From the NCBI RefSeq assembly GCF_005771525.1, contig NZ_VAVZ01000004.1, positions 1 through 64,000 of the forward strand: a stretch of 64,000 nt of DNA, written 5' to 3'. Source of the stretch: Nesterenkonia salmonea. GTDB lineage: Bacteria; Actinomycetota; Actinomycetes; Actinomycetales; Micrococcaceae. Within the stretch, counting starts at the first letter, position 1. Every line of letters begins with the position of its first letter. A program made the position numbers and the translations under genes. A model generated the notes under the pieces. The model made no database searches. It worked only from the letters and a program-made list of their open reading frames with translations, and had not been told where the DNA came from. Below are positions 50,553-60,312 of this stretch, one piece after another.

Positions 50553-51374
50553 TCAGAGTCTGAGGTCCTGACGCGCGTTGGCGAGCACCGGTAGTACTTT
50601 GCGGGCTTCCTGAACTGTCTCGGCGTCGATATCGGCGACTAACAACTCAGGCGCTTCACCGGCAGCTGCCAGGATGTCGCCCGTGGGAGACACAATCAGG
50701 GAGTGACCTACCCCGGTCGGCGCACCCTCTGGAGCGTCAACGCCGGCAGCGGCGGGAAGACCCTGTCCGCAGGCAATCACATACTGCGTGGAGTCCAGCG
50801 CTCGGGCCACTGCGAGAGTCTTCCACTGCTCGACTTTCCCCGGACCTGCAGCCCAGGAGGCAGGCAGGATCGTGGCGTGGGCGCCGTTGAGCGCATGGGA
50901 CCGGAAGAGTTCGGGGAACCGGATGTCGTAGCAGGTGGCCAAACCGAAGTGCAGGCCCCCAGTGCTGAATCGGACCTGCCGCTGACCAGGTTCTACCGTC
51001 CTGGATTCTTGGAATCCGAACGCATCGTAGAGGTGGAGCTTGTCATAACTGACGAACACGGAGGGCCCGGCGGCCAGGAGAGTGTTCTTCACCCGCTGAC
51101 GGTTCTCGTCCTGCGTCGGCTGGCCCGGAGTGAACATTCCCACCACAACCACGACGCCGTACCGCTGACCGATCTTGTGCACCTCATCCCCCCAAGGCCC
51201 TGAGACATCCTCCGCAATGGGAGACAGGGAGTAGCCGAAGGCGCGCTGGGTGGCCTCCGGGAAGATCACGAGTTCGGCGCCGACCTCGGCTGCTCGAGCA
51301 GTCCAGGTCTCTACCAGGCGCAGATTCTCTTGGGTGTCCTCACCTGTGACGATCTGTGCGACAGCAATTCTCAT
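50553..51374 (-). CDS. Carbon-nitrogen hydrolase (nitrilase superfamily)
   Basis: 273 residues with the Glu-Lys-Cys triad: F-P-E-A (about 40), Y-D-K-L-H-L-Y-D (about 109), A-T-C-Y-D-I-R-F-P-E-L-F (about 147). This subtype resembles Nit/omega-amidase-like deaminated-glutathione amidases and general amidohydrolases; actinobacteria lack glutathione, so a different substrate is likely. The ATG at 51374 begins M-R-I-A-V-A-Q-I as usual in the family. Convergent with the ECF fusion gene. Confidence 0.9.
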   Translation of the reverse strand: MRIAVAQIVTGEDTQENLRLVETWTARAAEVGAELVIFPEATQRAFGYSLSPIAEDVSGPWGDEVHKIGQRYGVVVVVGMFTPGQPTQDENRQRVKNTLLAAGPSVFVSYDKLHLYDAFGFQESRTVEPGQRQVRFSTGGLHFGLATCYDIRFPELFRSHALNGAHATILPASWAAGPGKVEQWKTLAVARALDSTQYVIACGQGLPAAAGVDAPEGAPTGVGHSLIVSPTGDILAAAGEAPELLVADIDAETVQEARKVLPVLANARQDLRL

Positions 51375-51465
51375 ATCTCAACTCTACGGGGGTCTAGGCT
51401 CTGTTCAGCGGACTCCGATAGTGTTGAGCCATCTTTGAAAGTTTTTGAGCTATAGGAGCCGCACC

Positions 51466-51738
51466 GTGGACAAACTGATCGAGAAGGGCCTCACCCTTGG
51501 CATTTCTTTGGGAGCCGGCTTCGTGGCGTCCAAAGTCTTCGACTTCGCATGGGAGCAGGTCACCGGCGAGGCGCCCCCGAAGAATGATGAGGTGGATGCA
51601 GTCGACATCAAGCGCGCCCTGGTCTTCGGCGTCACCTCTGCGGCAGTCAGTGCTGCAGTTCAGGTGCTGTCCCAGCGTGGAGCCAAGGCGAGTGTGCGCA
51701 AGATGAGCAGCTCTTTCGGAGCTAAGTCCGAGGTCTGA
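51466..51738 (+). CDS. DUF4235-family membrane protein
   Basis: 90 residues. Two hydrophobic helices (about 6-25 and 45-72) with G-x-x-x-A-S-K-V-F-D-F-A-W-E between them and a basic tail fit the DUF4235 family of small actinobacterial membrane proteins of unknown function. GTG 51466 with ATAGGAG upstream is preferred over 51445. Divergent from the nitrilase-type gene. Confidence 0.8.
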   Translation: MDKLIEKGLTLGISLGAGFVASKVFDFAWEQVTGEAPPKNDEVDAVDIKRALVFGVTSAAVSAAVQVLSQRGAKASVRKMSSSFGAKSEV

Positions 51739-51740
51739 GG

Positions 51741-51911
51741 CTAGAGAGCCTTTTTGCCGTCACGGCCTAACAGATAGGCCAGGCTGATACCGGACAGCAC
51801 AGCGCTGCCGAAAGCGAACGCCGAGGCGACCGCTGGTTCACCAGTGATCGCAACGATTCCGGCCACGGTTGCCAGAATGGCAATTGCTCCAAAGGCGAGT
51901 TTCAGTATCAT
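51741..51911 (-). CDS. Small membrane protein (56 residues)
   Basis: A short frame from ATG 51911 to TAG 51741. Two hydrophobic helices (about 3-22 and 29-48) end in R-D-G-K-K-A-L, a pattern typical of small inner-membrane proteins. It directly follows mnhG (9 bp gap) on the same strand and fits the operon end, so it may be cotranscribed with the Mrp antiporter. Function unknown. Confidence 0.65.
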   Translation of the reverse strand: MILKLAFGAIAILATVAGIVAITGEPAVASAFAFGSAVLSGISLAYLLGRDGKKAL

Positions 51912-51920
51912 GTCTCTACC

Positions 51921-52307
51921 TTAGTCGTCTTTGACTTCCCGGCGCACCCCACGTTGTCGAGACAGCCGGTCCACTGCGCTGGCCAGTTCGTCATCTGCAA
52001 GCAGGTCAGCCCGCATGTGCTTAGTCCGGTAACCTGCCCGGCCTACGACGTGGGCGCTGACTGGAGCGGTGAGGATCATCAAACCCCAGGCCAGCAAGGC
52101 GATGGCGACCCACGACCAGGAGCGCCACATAATCGCCGCAGACAACACCAGCATCAGCAGGCCGAGCACCTGAGGTTTCGTGGCGGCGTGCATGCGCGAA
52201 TGCAAGTCGGGGAAACGCACGAGGCCGATTCCGGCGGCCAAGGACATCAGACCGCCGACGAGCATGAACACTGCCGCTGTTCCGTCGAGCACGGTGTCGA
52301 GAGTCAT
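51921..52307 (-). CDS. mnhG: Mrp Na+/H+ antiporter subunit G
   Basis: 128 residues, three hydrophobic helices (about 8-30, 42-62, 65-88) with the MnhG pattern G-I-G-L-V-R-F-P-D-L-H-S-R-M-H-A-A-T-K. A small membrane subunit of the Mrp complex, which exports Na+ (or K+) in exchange for H+. Last classical gene of the operon; start overlaps the mnhF stop by 4 bp. Confidence 0.93.
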   Translation of the reverse strand: MTLDTVLDGTAAVFMLVGGLMSLAAGIGLVRFPDLHSRMHAATKPQVLGLLMLVLSAAIMWRSWSWVAIALLAWGLMILTAPVSAHVVGRAGYRTKHMRADLLADDELASAVDRLSRQRGVRREVKDD

Positions 52308-52858
52308 TGAGCACCTCCTGGTCCTGGCTTGTTGTCCGTACCGTCATCCGGGCCGTCGGGGCTGCTGCCAGGTGGAGGTTCGGTGGCGTCGTCGTCCTGT
52401 TTGCGTTTGGGGACAAAGCCGGAGCGTGCCAGGGCAGCGAACCAGGAGGTTGATTCGTCCTCCAGCAGGGTTCCTCCATGGGGCAGCGCGCCGGATCCCC
52501 ATGGAGACTTGGGGGTTTCGGGTTCCGAGGCAGGTTCATCGGTGAGGGCTCTGGCTTGTTCCTCCGTGCGGCGGATCAGGTCTTCGGAGTCCGGTTGGCG
52601 GACTGCCACGTAGCGGGCAATTGCCACCGCACCGAGGAAGCCGATCACAGCGGTGACCACCACAAACAGGATGTAGTCCGTTGAGCCGCTGTAAGCCATC
52701 TCTACCAACATCACGGATCCAACGATAATGAGGATGACGTCAACGCTGATGACCCGGTCCAGGACTGAGGGTCCCTTATAGACCCTGTAGACCGCGCAGA
52801 GCACGCCAAGCGCCAGCAGAAACTGGGTGATCCAGTACGAATAGTCCAGTAGCGTCAC
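52304..52858 (-). CDS. mnhF: Mrp Na+/H+ antiporter subunit F with extended tail
   Basis: 184 residues. The first about 90 match MnhF (three helices, with the R-V-Y-K-G-P-S-V-L-D-R-V motif). The rest is a polar, Glu/Pro/Asp-rich cytoplasmic tail that the usual ~90-residue MnhF lacks. Overlaps mnhE and mnhG by 4 bp on each side, so the tail is not an artefact of a misread stop at the operon junction. Confidence 0.9.
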   Translation of the reverse strand: MTLLDYSYWITQFLLALGVLCAVYRVYKGPSVLDRVISVDVILIIVGSVMLVEMAYSGSTDYILFVVVTAVIGFLGAVAIARYVAVRQPDSEDLIRRTEEQARALTDEPASEPETPKSPWGSGALPHGGTLLEDESTSWFAALARSGFVPKRKQDDDATEPPPGSSPDGPDDGTDNKPGPGGAQ

Positions 52859-53484
52859 TGTGTTTCCTCTCCTCGCGGCTCGCTCGTCGGAGCCGCGAAG
52901 GGAGTGTCTCGCTGAGTCTTCGAGAGTCCCGCTACTCGGCCCAATCGTGTTTCAGCCTTCACCACGGCCAGATCCGAGCGGCTGCCGGCCGTCCGGATAA
53001 GCAGCGCCTCAGTCCGCAAGGCATCCTGCCTGATTCGCTCTGCTGCATGGTCGTCGGTGACGTTGAGGGCATGGAGGTACAGCGTGGCTGTGGTGCGGTC
53101 CACGTCGATCACCAGCGAACCGGGAACCAAAGCCAGCGCGTGACCAGTCAGGGTGATCATGAGATCGTCATGGCTGCGCAGCTGGATGGCGATGATGGAG
53201 TTGCGGATTCGTGGGCCCTTCACCACCGCTAACCATGAGACCTGGAAGCTTGCGAGCACCATTTTGGAGAGGAACCGCACTAGGAACACCGCGCCCCAGA
53301 AAAGGTTCACTCGGCCGGTCCCGCGCAGGGGCGGCAGGTAGAAGACCCGCACAAGAATTGTGGCGTAGACCAGGCCGATCAGAAAGGTGCCGATCTCAAA
53401 GCTCTGCCAGACTGCCATCCAGAACACCCCGAGGAACAGGATGAGAGGAAGGTCCAACATGAGCGGGGTCTTGGGCCGGCGCAC
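52855..53484 (-). CDS. mnhE: Mrp Na+/H+ antiporter subunit E
   Basis: 209 residues with two N-terminal membrane helices and the MnhE pattern (L-F-W-G-A-V-F-L-V-R-F, S-I-I-A-I-Q-L-R-S-H-D-D-L, T-L-T-G-H-A-L-A-L-V-P-G-S-L). Part of the Mrp complex. The start overlaps the mnhD end by 1 bp, giving tight coupling. Confidence 0.92.
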   Translation of the reverse strand: MRRPKTPLMLDLPLILFLGVFWMAVWQSFEIGTFLIGLVYATILVRVFYLPPLRGTGRVNLFWGAVFLVRFLSKMVLASFQVSWLAVVKGPRIRNSIIAIQLRSHDDLMITLTGHALALVPGSLVIDVDRTTATLYLHALNVTDDHAAERIRQDALRTEALLIRTAGSRSDLAVVKAETRLGRVAGLSKTQRDTPFAAPTSEPRGEETQ

Positions 53485-55238
53485 TACTGATCCCCTCCTT
53501 CGGCGGGGTCGGCCTGCTCGTCGATCTCAACCCTGGTGAAACCTCGATCATCGGTCTCCATATCCGGCTGCAGGGAGGTCCGCACCGGGGCGAATTCAGC
53601 TGCACCGTCGTCGTCGGTGTCTAGGTCGATCACATAGCCGGTGGTGAATTCTACGAGCTCGTCACGCACACCATCGACACGGTCCTCCCCCAGAACCGCC
53701 TCCAGGTAGGGAGTCCGTTCGTACATGTCCTGGGCGGCGGCGCGGGAGAAGTTCATCAACGGTCCGGCGAACACTGTGAATGCCAAGCTCATCGCCACCA
53801 GCAGAGCGGTGGGGGCGACCATCGCGGCGGGTAGAAGGCGCTTATTCGCCGCACGGGCGTGGGCGAGTGACTTTTGGATCAGGATGCGTTCGGGCTTCTC
53901 CACATCTTCTGCCTTGCGCCAGAACCCACGGGCCCAGATGCGGGCCACCGCGAGGAGCGTCAGCAGAGACGTCAGTACGGAGGCGAACACCAGGGTCCAG
54001 GTGATCCACGTGTTCTCCGCAATACCGCCCTGCATCATCCCCAGTTTGCCTACGAATCCTGAGAACGGCGGTATCCCGGCCAGGTTCATAGCAGGTAGGA
54101 AGAACAGGATGGCCAACACCGGGGAGATGCGCGCCAGCCCGCCGAGCTTATCCACATTGGAGGTCCCGGCGCGCCGCTCAATCAGCCCGGTGACCAGGAA
54201 CAGCGTGGTCTGGATGGTGATGTGGTGGGCCACGTAGTAAATGGTGGCGGCCATCCCGATCACACTGCTCAACGCCAGTCCGAACACCAGATAACCGATA
54301 TGGCTGATCAGGGTGAAGGAGAGCATACGTTTGATGTCCGACTGCGCCAAGGCACCGAGAATGCCGACGATCATGGTCAGCGCGGCCACCACCATGAGCA
54401 CGGTATTGATCCGCTCCCCCGGGAACAGCAGCGTCTCGGTGCGGATCATGGCGTAGATGCCCACCTTGGTGAGCAGACCGGCGAACACTGCGGTGACCGG
54501 CGCTGGCGCGGTGGGGTAGGAGTCCGGCAGCCAGAAAGCCAGTGGGAAAACAGCCGCCTTGATGCCGAAGGCCACCAGGAGCATGACGTGGAGCATCAGT
54601 TGCGTGCCGTGATCGAGTTCGGTGATCTTCAACGCCAGGTCGGCCAAGTTCACTGTGCCCGTCGCGGCGTACATGAGCCCGATGGTGATGAGGAACAGCA
54701 TCGAGGACAGGATCGAGACCACCACGTAGGTCACCCCGGCCCGGATACGCGCCTCACCGCCACCGAGGGTCAGCAGAACATACGACGCCGTGAGGAAGAT
54801 TTCGAAGCCCACATACAGGTTGAAAAGGTCACCAGCGAGGAACGCATTGGAGACCCCAGCTACCAGGATCAGGAAGGTCGGGTAGAAGATCGAGACGGGG
54901 CCCGAGTCGTTCTTCTCCTCGGCGGCGCCTTGTCCCACGGCGTAGAGCAGCACTGCCAGGGTGATGATCGAGGAGACGACGAGCATCAGTGCGGCGAACC
55001 GGTCGATCACCATGGAAATGCCAAACGGGGCGGGCCAGCCCGCCAGCTGCACGGCGTGGGTGCCTCCGTGCCACACCTCAGACAGTAGGACGATCTCCAA
55101 AACAACGGTGATGATGAGGGCGCCGATAGTGATGGCCTTCTGAGTCGCCTGGTTGCGATAGAACGCAAAGGCGAAAGCCGCACCGAAGAACGGAATGAGC
55201 ACCGCCAGCGGGACGAAGTTGACTACATCAAACTGCAT
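53484..55238 (-). CDS. mnhD: Mrp Na+/H+ antiporter subunit D
   Basis: 584 residues with about 14 hydrophobic helices, homologous to NADH dehydrogenase subunit NuoN/M. The conserved A-F-G-I-K-A-A-V-F-P-L-A-F-W-L-P-D-S-Y-P (about 220-240, with the key Lys) marks the proton path. The last about 80 residues form an acidic polar tail. Membrane subunit of Mrp; overlaps mnhC by 1 bp. Confidence 0.93.
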   Translation of the reverse strand: MQFDVVNFVPLAVLIPFFGAAFAFAFYRNQATQKAITIGALIITVVLEIVLLSEVWHGGTHAVQLAGWPAPFGISMVIDRFAALMLVVSSIITLAVLLYAVGQGAAEEKNDSGPVSIFYPTFLILVAGVSNAFLAGDLFNLYVGFEIFLTASYVLLTLGGGEARIRAGVTYVVVSILSSMLFLITIGLMYAATGTVNLADLALKITELDHGTQLMLHVMLLVAFGIKAAVFPLAFWLPDSYPTAPAPVTAVFAGLLTKVGIYAMIRTETLLFPGERINTVLMVVAALTMIVGILGALAQSDIKRMLSFTLISHIGYLVFGLALSSVIGMAATIYYVAHHITIQTTLFLVTGLIERRAGTSNVDKLGGLARISPVLAILFFLPAMNLAGIPPFSGFVGKLGMMQGGIAENTWITWTLVFASVLTSLLTLLAVARIWARGFWRKAEDVEKPERILIQKSLAHARAANKRLLPAAMVAPTALLVAMSLAFTVFAGPLMNFSRAAAQDMYERTPYLEAVLGEDRVDGVRDELVEFTTGYVIDLDTDDDGAAEFAPVRTSLQPDMETDDRGFTRVEIDEQADPAEGGDQ

Positions 55239-55768
55239 CAGCTCTCACCCGCCTGATGCGCATCACTGCTGGAGGTCGGCTCCTCGGACGCCTCACGATT
55301 CCGCTCAGCGGGGTTGACTGCGCGCACGGATCCGGTGACTGGGTCAACGGAGTCAATGAACTCTGAGGTTTCGGTGCCGACGTCGTCGTCCTCTTCGGGG
55401 TCATGAGCACCGATTGTGGTGGCCACCCGGCGATCCTCCTCGTCATCGGTCACCTCATCCTGGCGGGCGATCACCCAGGAGCGGTAGATGAGCGCCAGAA
55501 GTATGGCGACCATGGCGAAGGCGATGACGATCGCCGTCAGCAGCAGCGCCTGCGGCAACGGGTCCAGGTATTCTTCTGCACCCAATCCGTCCCTGACGAT
55601 GGGACTTTCACCGGCGCGCCCGGCAGTCTGGAGGATCAGCAGGTTCACGCCGTTGGAGATCAGAATGATGCCGAGTAGGACACGTGTCAGCGATCGTTCC
55701 AACATCAGGTAGATGCCGATGGCCAGCATCGCGCCCATCACGATCAGCAGAGTGAGGTTGATGGTCAC
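55238..55768 (-). CDS. mnhC: Mrp Na+/H+ antiporter subunit C with extended tail
   Basis: 176 residues; the first about 110 match NuoK-like MnhC (three helices with G-I-I-L-I-S-N-G-V-N-L-L-I), followed by an acidic polar tail of about 60 residues. Together with the MnhF and MnhD tails this suggests an unusual cytoplasmic face of the complex. Overlaps mnhA by 4 bp. Confidence 0.92.
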   Translation of the reverse strand: MTINLTLLIVMGAMLAIGIYLMLERSLTRVLLGIILISNGVNLLILQTAGRAGESPIVRDGLGAEEYLDPLPQALLLTAIVIAFAMVAILLALIYRSWVIARQDEVTDDEEDRRVATTIGAHDPEEDDDVGTETSEFIDSVDPVTGSVRAVNPAERNREASEEPTSSSDAHQAGES

Positions 55769-58700
55769 CGTGCCACCCCCAGTGAAGTCTGGGAGTGGAT
55801 ACCGTGGCCCAGCGAGGTGTCCCTGCGGTGGTCCTGCTCGCTGCGGACATCGATTTCGGAACCGAGACTGCGCAGTACGTCAACGATGAGACCGATCACC
55901 ACAAGATAGACGCCGACGTCGAACAGCACAGAGGACACCAAATGATGCTCGCCCAACACGGGGAGGTAAAGATCGATGATAAAACTCTGGAAGGCCTGAC
56001 CACCGAAGATCAGCGGCATCACACCGGTGAAGCAGGCCACCGCCAAGCCCCACCCCATCAGCGCTCCGGCCGAGAAGGGAATAGCGGCTTCCAGCTCGTA
56101 GCGGCCACCTGCCAGGTATCGCAACACGAAGGCTAGTCCTGCCAGCAAACCTCCGGCAAAGCCGCCGCCCGGTGTGTTGTGGCCAGCCAAGAGAAGGTAG
56201 ACCGAAAGCAGGATGATCGCGTGGAACATGAGCCTGGTGACGACTTCGAAAATAATCGACCGGTGCTCGGGCGCCAGGGTCCGCCCAGCCACCAGCCAGG
56301 CCTCCCGGGCCACGGTGGCGAAGCTGCGTGCGACCTGAACCTCTTTGGCTTGTTGCGGAGACAGAGCCCTATCTGAGAGCACGCGCCCGACTGAGCCAGT
56401 TGGCACCTCATGCAGCTCTCGGCGCTGCACATCACGGCGTTTGACGAAAATAAGGCTCGCCACGCCAGTGGCAGCCGCGGCAATGACAGTGATCTCACCA
56501 AAGGTGTCCCAGACGCGAATATCGACCAGGGTGACGTTGACGATATTGGCGCCGTGGCCGACGTCGTAGCTCATCCACGGGTACTCCACGCTGACGGGAT
56601 TCGCTACGCGACGGTCCATCGCAATTGCCGTTGCGATCATGACGATCAGCCCAAATCCTGCACCGAGCAGCGCCCTGCCTGCCCGGAATCGGGTGGGGTT
56701 CTGAGTCCAAATTCCTGCAGGTAGTGTGCGCAACGCCAAGACGAACACCACAAGGATGATCGACTCTACGAGGAGGAGGGTCAGTGCCAGGTCTGGTGCG
56801 CCTTGGAGCGCAAACTGGCCAGCGATCCCCCACCCACAGAGACTGACCATGAGCACTGCCATGAAACGTTTTGGAGCCCACACCGCACCGAGACCGCCGG
56901 CGATGATCAGCGCCCCGAGCACAACCTGCATCGGGCCTTCGGCGAGAATGATGTGATTCGGGATGGTGTGGCCAGTGAAGGCCACCACTCCGGCCGGGAC
57001 CCCAGTGGCTACGGCAACGATAATGAAGAGGTACCAGCCGAGGGATCCACGTTGGGTCTTGGATGTAACCCATGCGGCTAAGTTGTCGAGGCCGCGGATG
57101 TTCGCACGGTAGAGCCGTTCAGCATCCAACGCTGACGGAAGTGACCGCATCACGCCCTCACTCCGGCCGCGCAGCCAGAATAGCCCCAGACCTAACCCCC
57201 AAGTCAGCACTGACAGGGCTAGCACTGGGGTGAGGCCGTGCCACAGGGCGAGGTAAGTCGGCTCCACGGCGGGGTCGGCTGGATCGAACATGGCGGCGAA
57301 CGGCTCGATCAGGTGCTGCAGGGGCTGCGGGGCCACCGCGAACACCACCGTAGCTGCTGCCAGTATCGCCGGGGCTGCGAGAAAAACTGCGTCTGGCTTG
57401 CCATGGAATGTGGTGGGCCGCAGGACTTTACCGGCTTCGGCGTGGCCCGCAGGGTGGCGCTTGGTCGCGAAAGTGCCCCACAAGAATCGAGCGGAGTAAG
57501 CCACGGTGAGCGCCGAGGCGACCACAATGCCGCCGAGCACCAACCAACCCCATACTCCGTTGATCTCCGCGTATCCGTAGAACGATTCGAAGACCACTTC
57601 CTTGGCCACGAAGCCGAACAGCGGCGGCAGCCCCGCCATGGAGGCGGTGACGATCACTGAAACGATGAACAGCGGCTTCTGTGCTGCCCCGATCCCGGAG
57701 AGCGCGCGCAGATCACGAGTCCCCGTCTTGTGGTCGACGATTCCGACCACCATGAACAGTGCAGCTTTGAACAGCCCATGAGCGAGCAGCATGGCGATAC
57801 CAGCCAGGGCAGCGTCCTGTGTGCCGAGCCCATTGACCATGATGAGGAAGCCCAGCTGGGACACTGTGCCGTAGGCGAGGATAAGTTTGATGTCTGTCTG
57901 ACGCAGGGCGCGATAGGCGCCGACCAGCATGGTGATCAGTCCCAGGCCGAGTACCAGCGGGAGCCAGAATGCGGTGTCGTGGAACCCTGGTGCGAATCGG
58001 GCGACCAGATACACCCCGGCCTTCACCATGGCAGCCGCGTGGAGGTAGGCAGACACTGGGGTGGGTGCGGCCATAGCGGCTGGGAGCCAGAAGTGGAACG
58101 GGACCAGGGCCGACTTGGACACAGCGCCGATCAGGATGAGCACCATCGCGATGTCCACTGCTGTGCCGGTCAGCTCATCGGATGAGGCGAGGATGTCGGA
58201 GAGCCTGTACGAGCCAGCGAGCTCACCGATCCACAGCAGCCCTACCAACATCACGAGCCCTCCGAGGGTTGTCACCACCAGCGCTTGGATGGCGGACCGA
58301 CGGGCGAAAATGCGGTGGGCGGAGTAGCCGATGAGCAGGAAGGACAGGACGGTGGTGAGTTCCCAGAAAATGAACAGCATCACCAGGTCATCAGAAAGGA
58401 CCAGACCCAGCATGGAGGCTGCGAAGGCGAACAGCTGAGCAGCGAATGGGCCCGCGCCTCGCTCAGTGGCCGGGAAGTAACGTGCACAGTAGAGCATCAC
58501 GGCAGCGCCCACACCTGTGATGAGCATGGACATCACCAGGCTGAGTGCGTCCATACGGAAGGCGAGTTCCACCCCGAGTTGGGGGATCCACGAGAAGACC
58601 TCGGCCGGTGGCGCATCGGGCGCTCCGATGAGAGCACCCTGGTCTGCTGGGAGGATGTCAGGCAGGTAGACGAAAGTCCACAAGAAGGCGGCTGTGAGGA

Positions 58701-58797
58701 CCCCGGCGAGGAGGTAGAAGGTCTTACGTCCCCACCAGGAGAAGAACACTGGGGTAAGGACACTCACTGCGAAGAGCACAGCAAGAGCGATGATCAC
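55765..58797 (-). CDS. mnhA: Mrp Na+/H+ antiporter fused subunit A/B
   Basis: 1010 residues, about 20 helices. The N-terminal part is NuoL-like MnhA (with S-A-L-V-P-F-H-F-W-L-P-A-A-M-A-A-P-T-P-V-S around residue 240); the C-terminal 140 residues are an MnhB domain (H-N-T-P-G-G-G-F-A-G-G-L). First gene of the operon mnhA-C-D-E-F-G. The A/B fusion is common in actinobacteria. The promoter should lie in the 69-bp gap to the divergent MFS gene. Confidence 0.95.
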   Translation of the reverse strand: MIIALAVLFAVSVLTPVFFSWWGRKTFYLLAGVLTAAFLWTFVYLPDILPADQGALIGAPDAPPAEVFSWIPQLGVELAFRMDALSLVMSMLITGVGAAVMLYCARYFPATERGAGPFAAQLFAFAASMLGLVLSDDLVMLFIFWELTTVLSFLLIGYSAHRIFARRSAIQALVVTTLGGLVMLVGLLWIGELAGSYRLSDILASSDELTGTAVDIAMVLILIGAVSKSALVPFHFWLPAAMAAPTPVSAYLHAAAMVKAGVYLVARFAPGFHDTAFWLPLVLGLGLITMLVGAYRALRQTDIKLILAYGTVSQLGFLIMVNGLGTQDAALAGIAMLLAHGLFKAALFMVVGIVDHKTGTRDLRALSGIGAAQKPLFIVSVIVTASMAGLPPLFGFVAKEVVFESFYGYAEINGVWGWLVLGGIVVASALTVAYSARFLWGTFATKRHPAGHAEAGKVLRPTTFHGKPDAVFLAAPAILAAATVVFAVAPQPLQHLIEPFAAMFDPADPAVEPTYLALWHGLTPVLALSVLTWGLGLGLFWLRGRSEGVMRSLPSALDAERLYRANIRGLDNLAAWVTSKTQRGSLGWYLFIIVAVATGVPAGVVAFTGHTIPNHIILAEGPMQVVLGALIIAGGLGAVWAPKRFMAVLMVSLCGWGIAGQFALQGAPDLALTLLLVESIILVVFVLALRTLPAGIWTQNPTRFRAGRALLGAGFGLIVMIATAIAMDRRVANPVSVEYPWMSYDVGHGANIVNVTLVDIRVWDTFGEITVIAAAATGVASLIFVKRRDVQRRELHEVPTGSVGRVLSDRALSPQQAKEVQVARSFATVAREAWLVAGRTLAPEHRSIIFEVVTRLMFHAIILLSVYLLLAGHNTPGGGFAGGLLAGLAFVLRYLAGGRYELEAAIPFSAGALMGWGLAVACFTGVMPLIFGGQAFQSFIIDLYLPVLGEHHLVSSVLFDVGVYLVVIGLIVDVLRSLGSEIDVRSEQDHRRDTSLGHGIHSQTSLGVAR

Positions 58798-58866
58798 AGA
58801 TTAACCCTTCCAATCCCCAGTACCGAATTCTCCTTATCTTAACAGAGAGGGAGTACGATTCGCCCC

Positions 58867-60312
58867 ATGAGCCGCACCACAGAGCCCGTCAAGCACGCTG
58901 TGCGTGCCGGGGACGCCCCCGCCTCTCCCGAAGAGCCGCTGAACAAGTCCCTCATTGCCAAATGGAGCTTGTGGTCGTGGGGAAACGCCACAGTTTCTGC
59001 GGTGATGACCACGTTCGTGTTCGGCACATACCTCACCTCACCCGTGTTCGATCCAGCCGGGCTGCCAGAGGGCGCCAGCCCTGGAGACCGCGGCGCGCAG
59101 TACCTGGCGGTGGCGACCGCAGTGGCCGGTGCCGTGGTGGCGCTGACCGCGCCGGTGATTGGCCAACGCACGGATAAAGCGGGACGCCGGCGCCTGTGGC
59201 TGACGCTGAACACCGTCATGGTGATCACTATGGTGGCGCTGTGCTTCTTCGTACGGCCAGAGGAGGGCTACCTCCTGCTAGGCGTGACGCTGATGGCACT
59301 TATGGGCATCTTCGATGAATTCGCCAACTTGAACTACAACGCGATGATCACTGATATCTCCGACCACGATCGTATGGGTCGGGTATCTGGGATCGGTTGG
59401 GGTGCAGGCTATATGGGCGGCATCGTGCTGCTGTTGCTGGTCTATGTCGGCATGATCGAAGGAGACTGGCTAGGAATCGGCAGCGACGATGCGGTCAACA
59501 TCCGAGCTGTCGCTCTGGTCGCAGCCGCCTGGCACCTTCTGTTTGCCCTGCCGTTGCTGCTGACAAAGCTGAAGACTGCCGACAAGCATGATGTTCAGGA
59601 CAAGGTGTCCGTGGCCGAGTCCTACCGCAGGCTCTTCCGAGTCATCGGTGGCCTGTGGCGTGAGGACCGCAACACTTTGTGGTTCCTTCTCTCCTCCGCG
59701 ATATACCGCGATGGACTCTCCGCTGTCTTCGTGTGGGGAGCAGTTCTCGGCGTGCATGTGTACCGGATTGAGGATGCGAACATTCCGTTCACCGAAATGG
59801 CTGGAAGCGTCTTGCTTTTTGGTGTTGCCGGCAATGTGGTGGCCGCCCTGGGGGCATTCATTGGCGGGTGGTTTGACGACCGGCTCGGGCCCCGTAGGGT
59901 CATCGCGATCAGCCTGGGGAGCTTGCTGGGCATCGCTGTGCTCCTGTGGATTTTCGTCGAACCCCGAGACATGGGGCCCGTATCGCTGTCCCCGGTGGGC
60001 GCATTCTGGCTGTTCGGGCTTCTGCTGTGCGTGTTCGTCGGACCCGCGCAGGCCTCTTCCCGAGCGTTCCTGGGACGCCTCGCTCCGCCGGCCCGGGCAG
60101 GGGAACTGTTCGGCCTCTATGCCACGGCTGGTCGCGGATTCTCGTTCTTGACCCCAGCGTTGATCGGTCTGCTGATTTTTATCTTCGGCGGTCAGGTGAT
60201 GGCCATCGTTGGCATCACCATTGTGCTTTCAGTGGGTCTGCTACTCCTGCTGGTCAAGGTTCGGGACCCATCAGGTCCGGCGAAGATGTACGACCACTCC
60301 GCAGCCCGCTAG
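58867..60312 (+). CDS. MFS transporter, UMF1/Atg22-like
   Basis: 481 residues with about 12 helices. The opening W-S-L-W-S-W-G-N-A-T-V-S-A-V-M-T-T-F and the loop G-W-G-A-G-Y-M-G-G match the UMF1 family of bacterial Atg22-like permeases, which are suspected to export amino acids. ATG 58867 with GAGGGAG upstream. Divergent from the Mrp operon; the 3' end overlaps the AEC gene by 4 bp. Confidence 0.85.
   Translation: MSRTTEPVKHAVRAGDAPASPEEPLNKSLIAKWSLWSWGNATVSAVMTTFVFGTYLTSPVFDPAGLPEGASPGDRGAQYLAVATAVAGAVVALTAPVIGQRTDKAGRRRLWLTLNTVMVITMVALCFFVRPEEGYLLLGVTLMALMGIFDEFANLNYNAMITDISDHDRMGRVSGIGWGAGYMGGIVLLLLVYVGMIEGDWLGIGSDDAVNIRAVALVAAAWHLLFALPLLLTKLKTADKHDVQDKVSVAESYRRLFRVIGGLWREDRNTLWFLLSSAIYRDGLSAVFVWGAVLGVHVYRIEDANIPFTEMAGSVLLFGVAGNVVAALGAFIGGWFDDRLGPRRVIAISLGSLLGIAVLLWIFVEPRDMGPVSLSPVGAFWLFGLLLCVFVGPAQASSRAFLGRLAPPARAGELFGLYATAGRGFSFLTPALIGLLIFIFGGQVMAIVGITIVLSVGLLLLLVKVRDPSGPAKMYDHSAAR

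Noticed and set aside
54222-55088. 288-residue plus-strand frame rich in His/Glu/Gln opposite mnhD.
   Set aside because: Composition is that of the complement of a membrane protein gene; mnhD is part of an overlapping operon.
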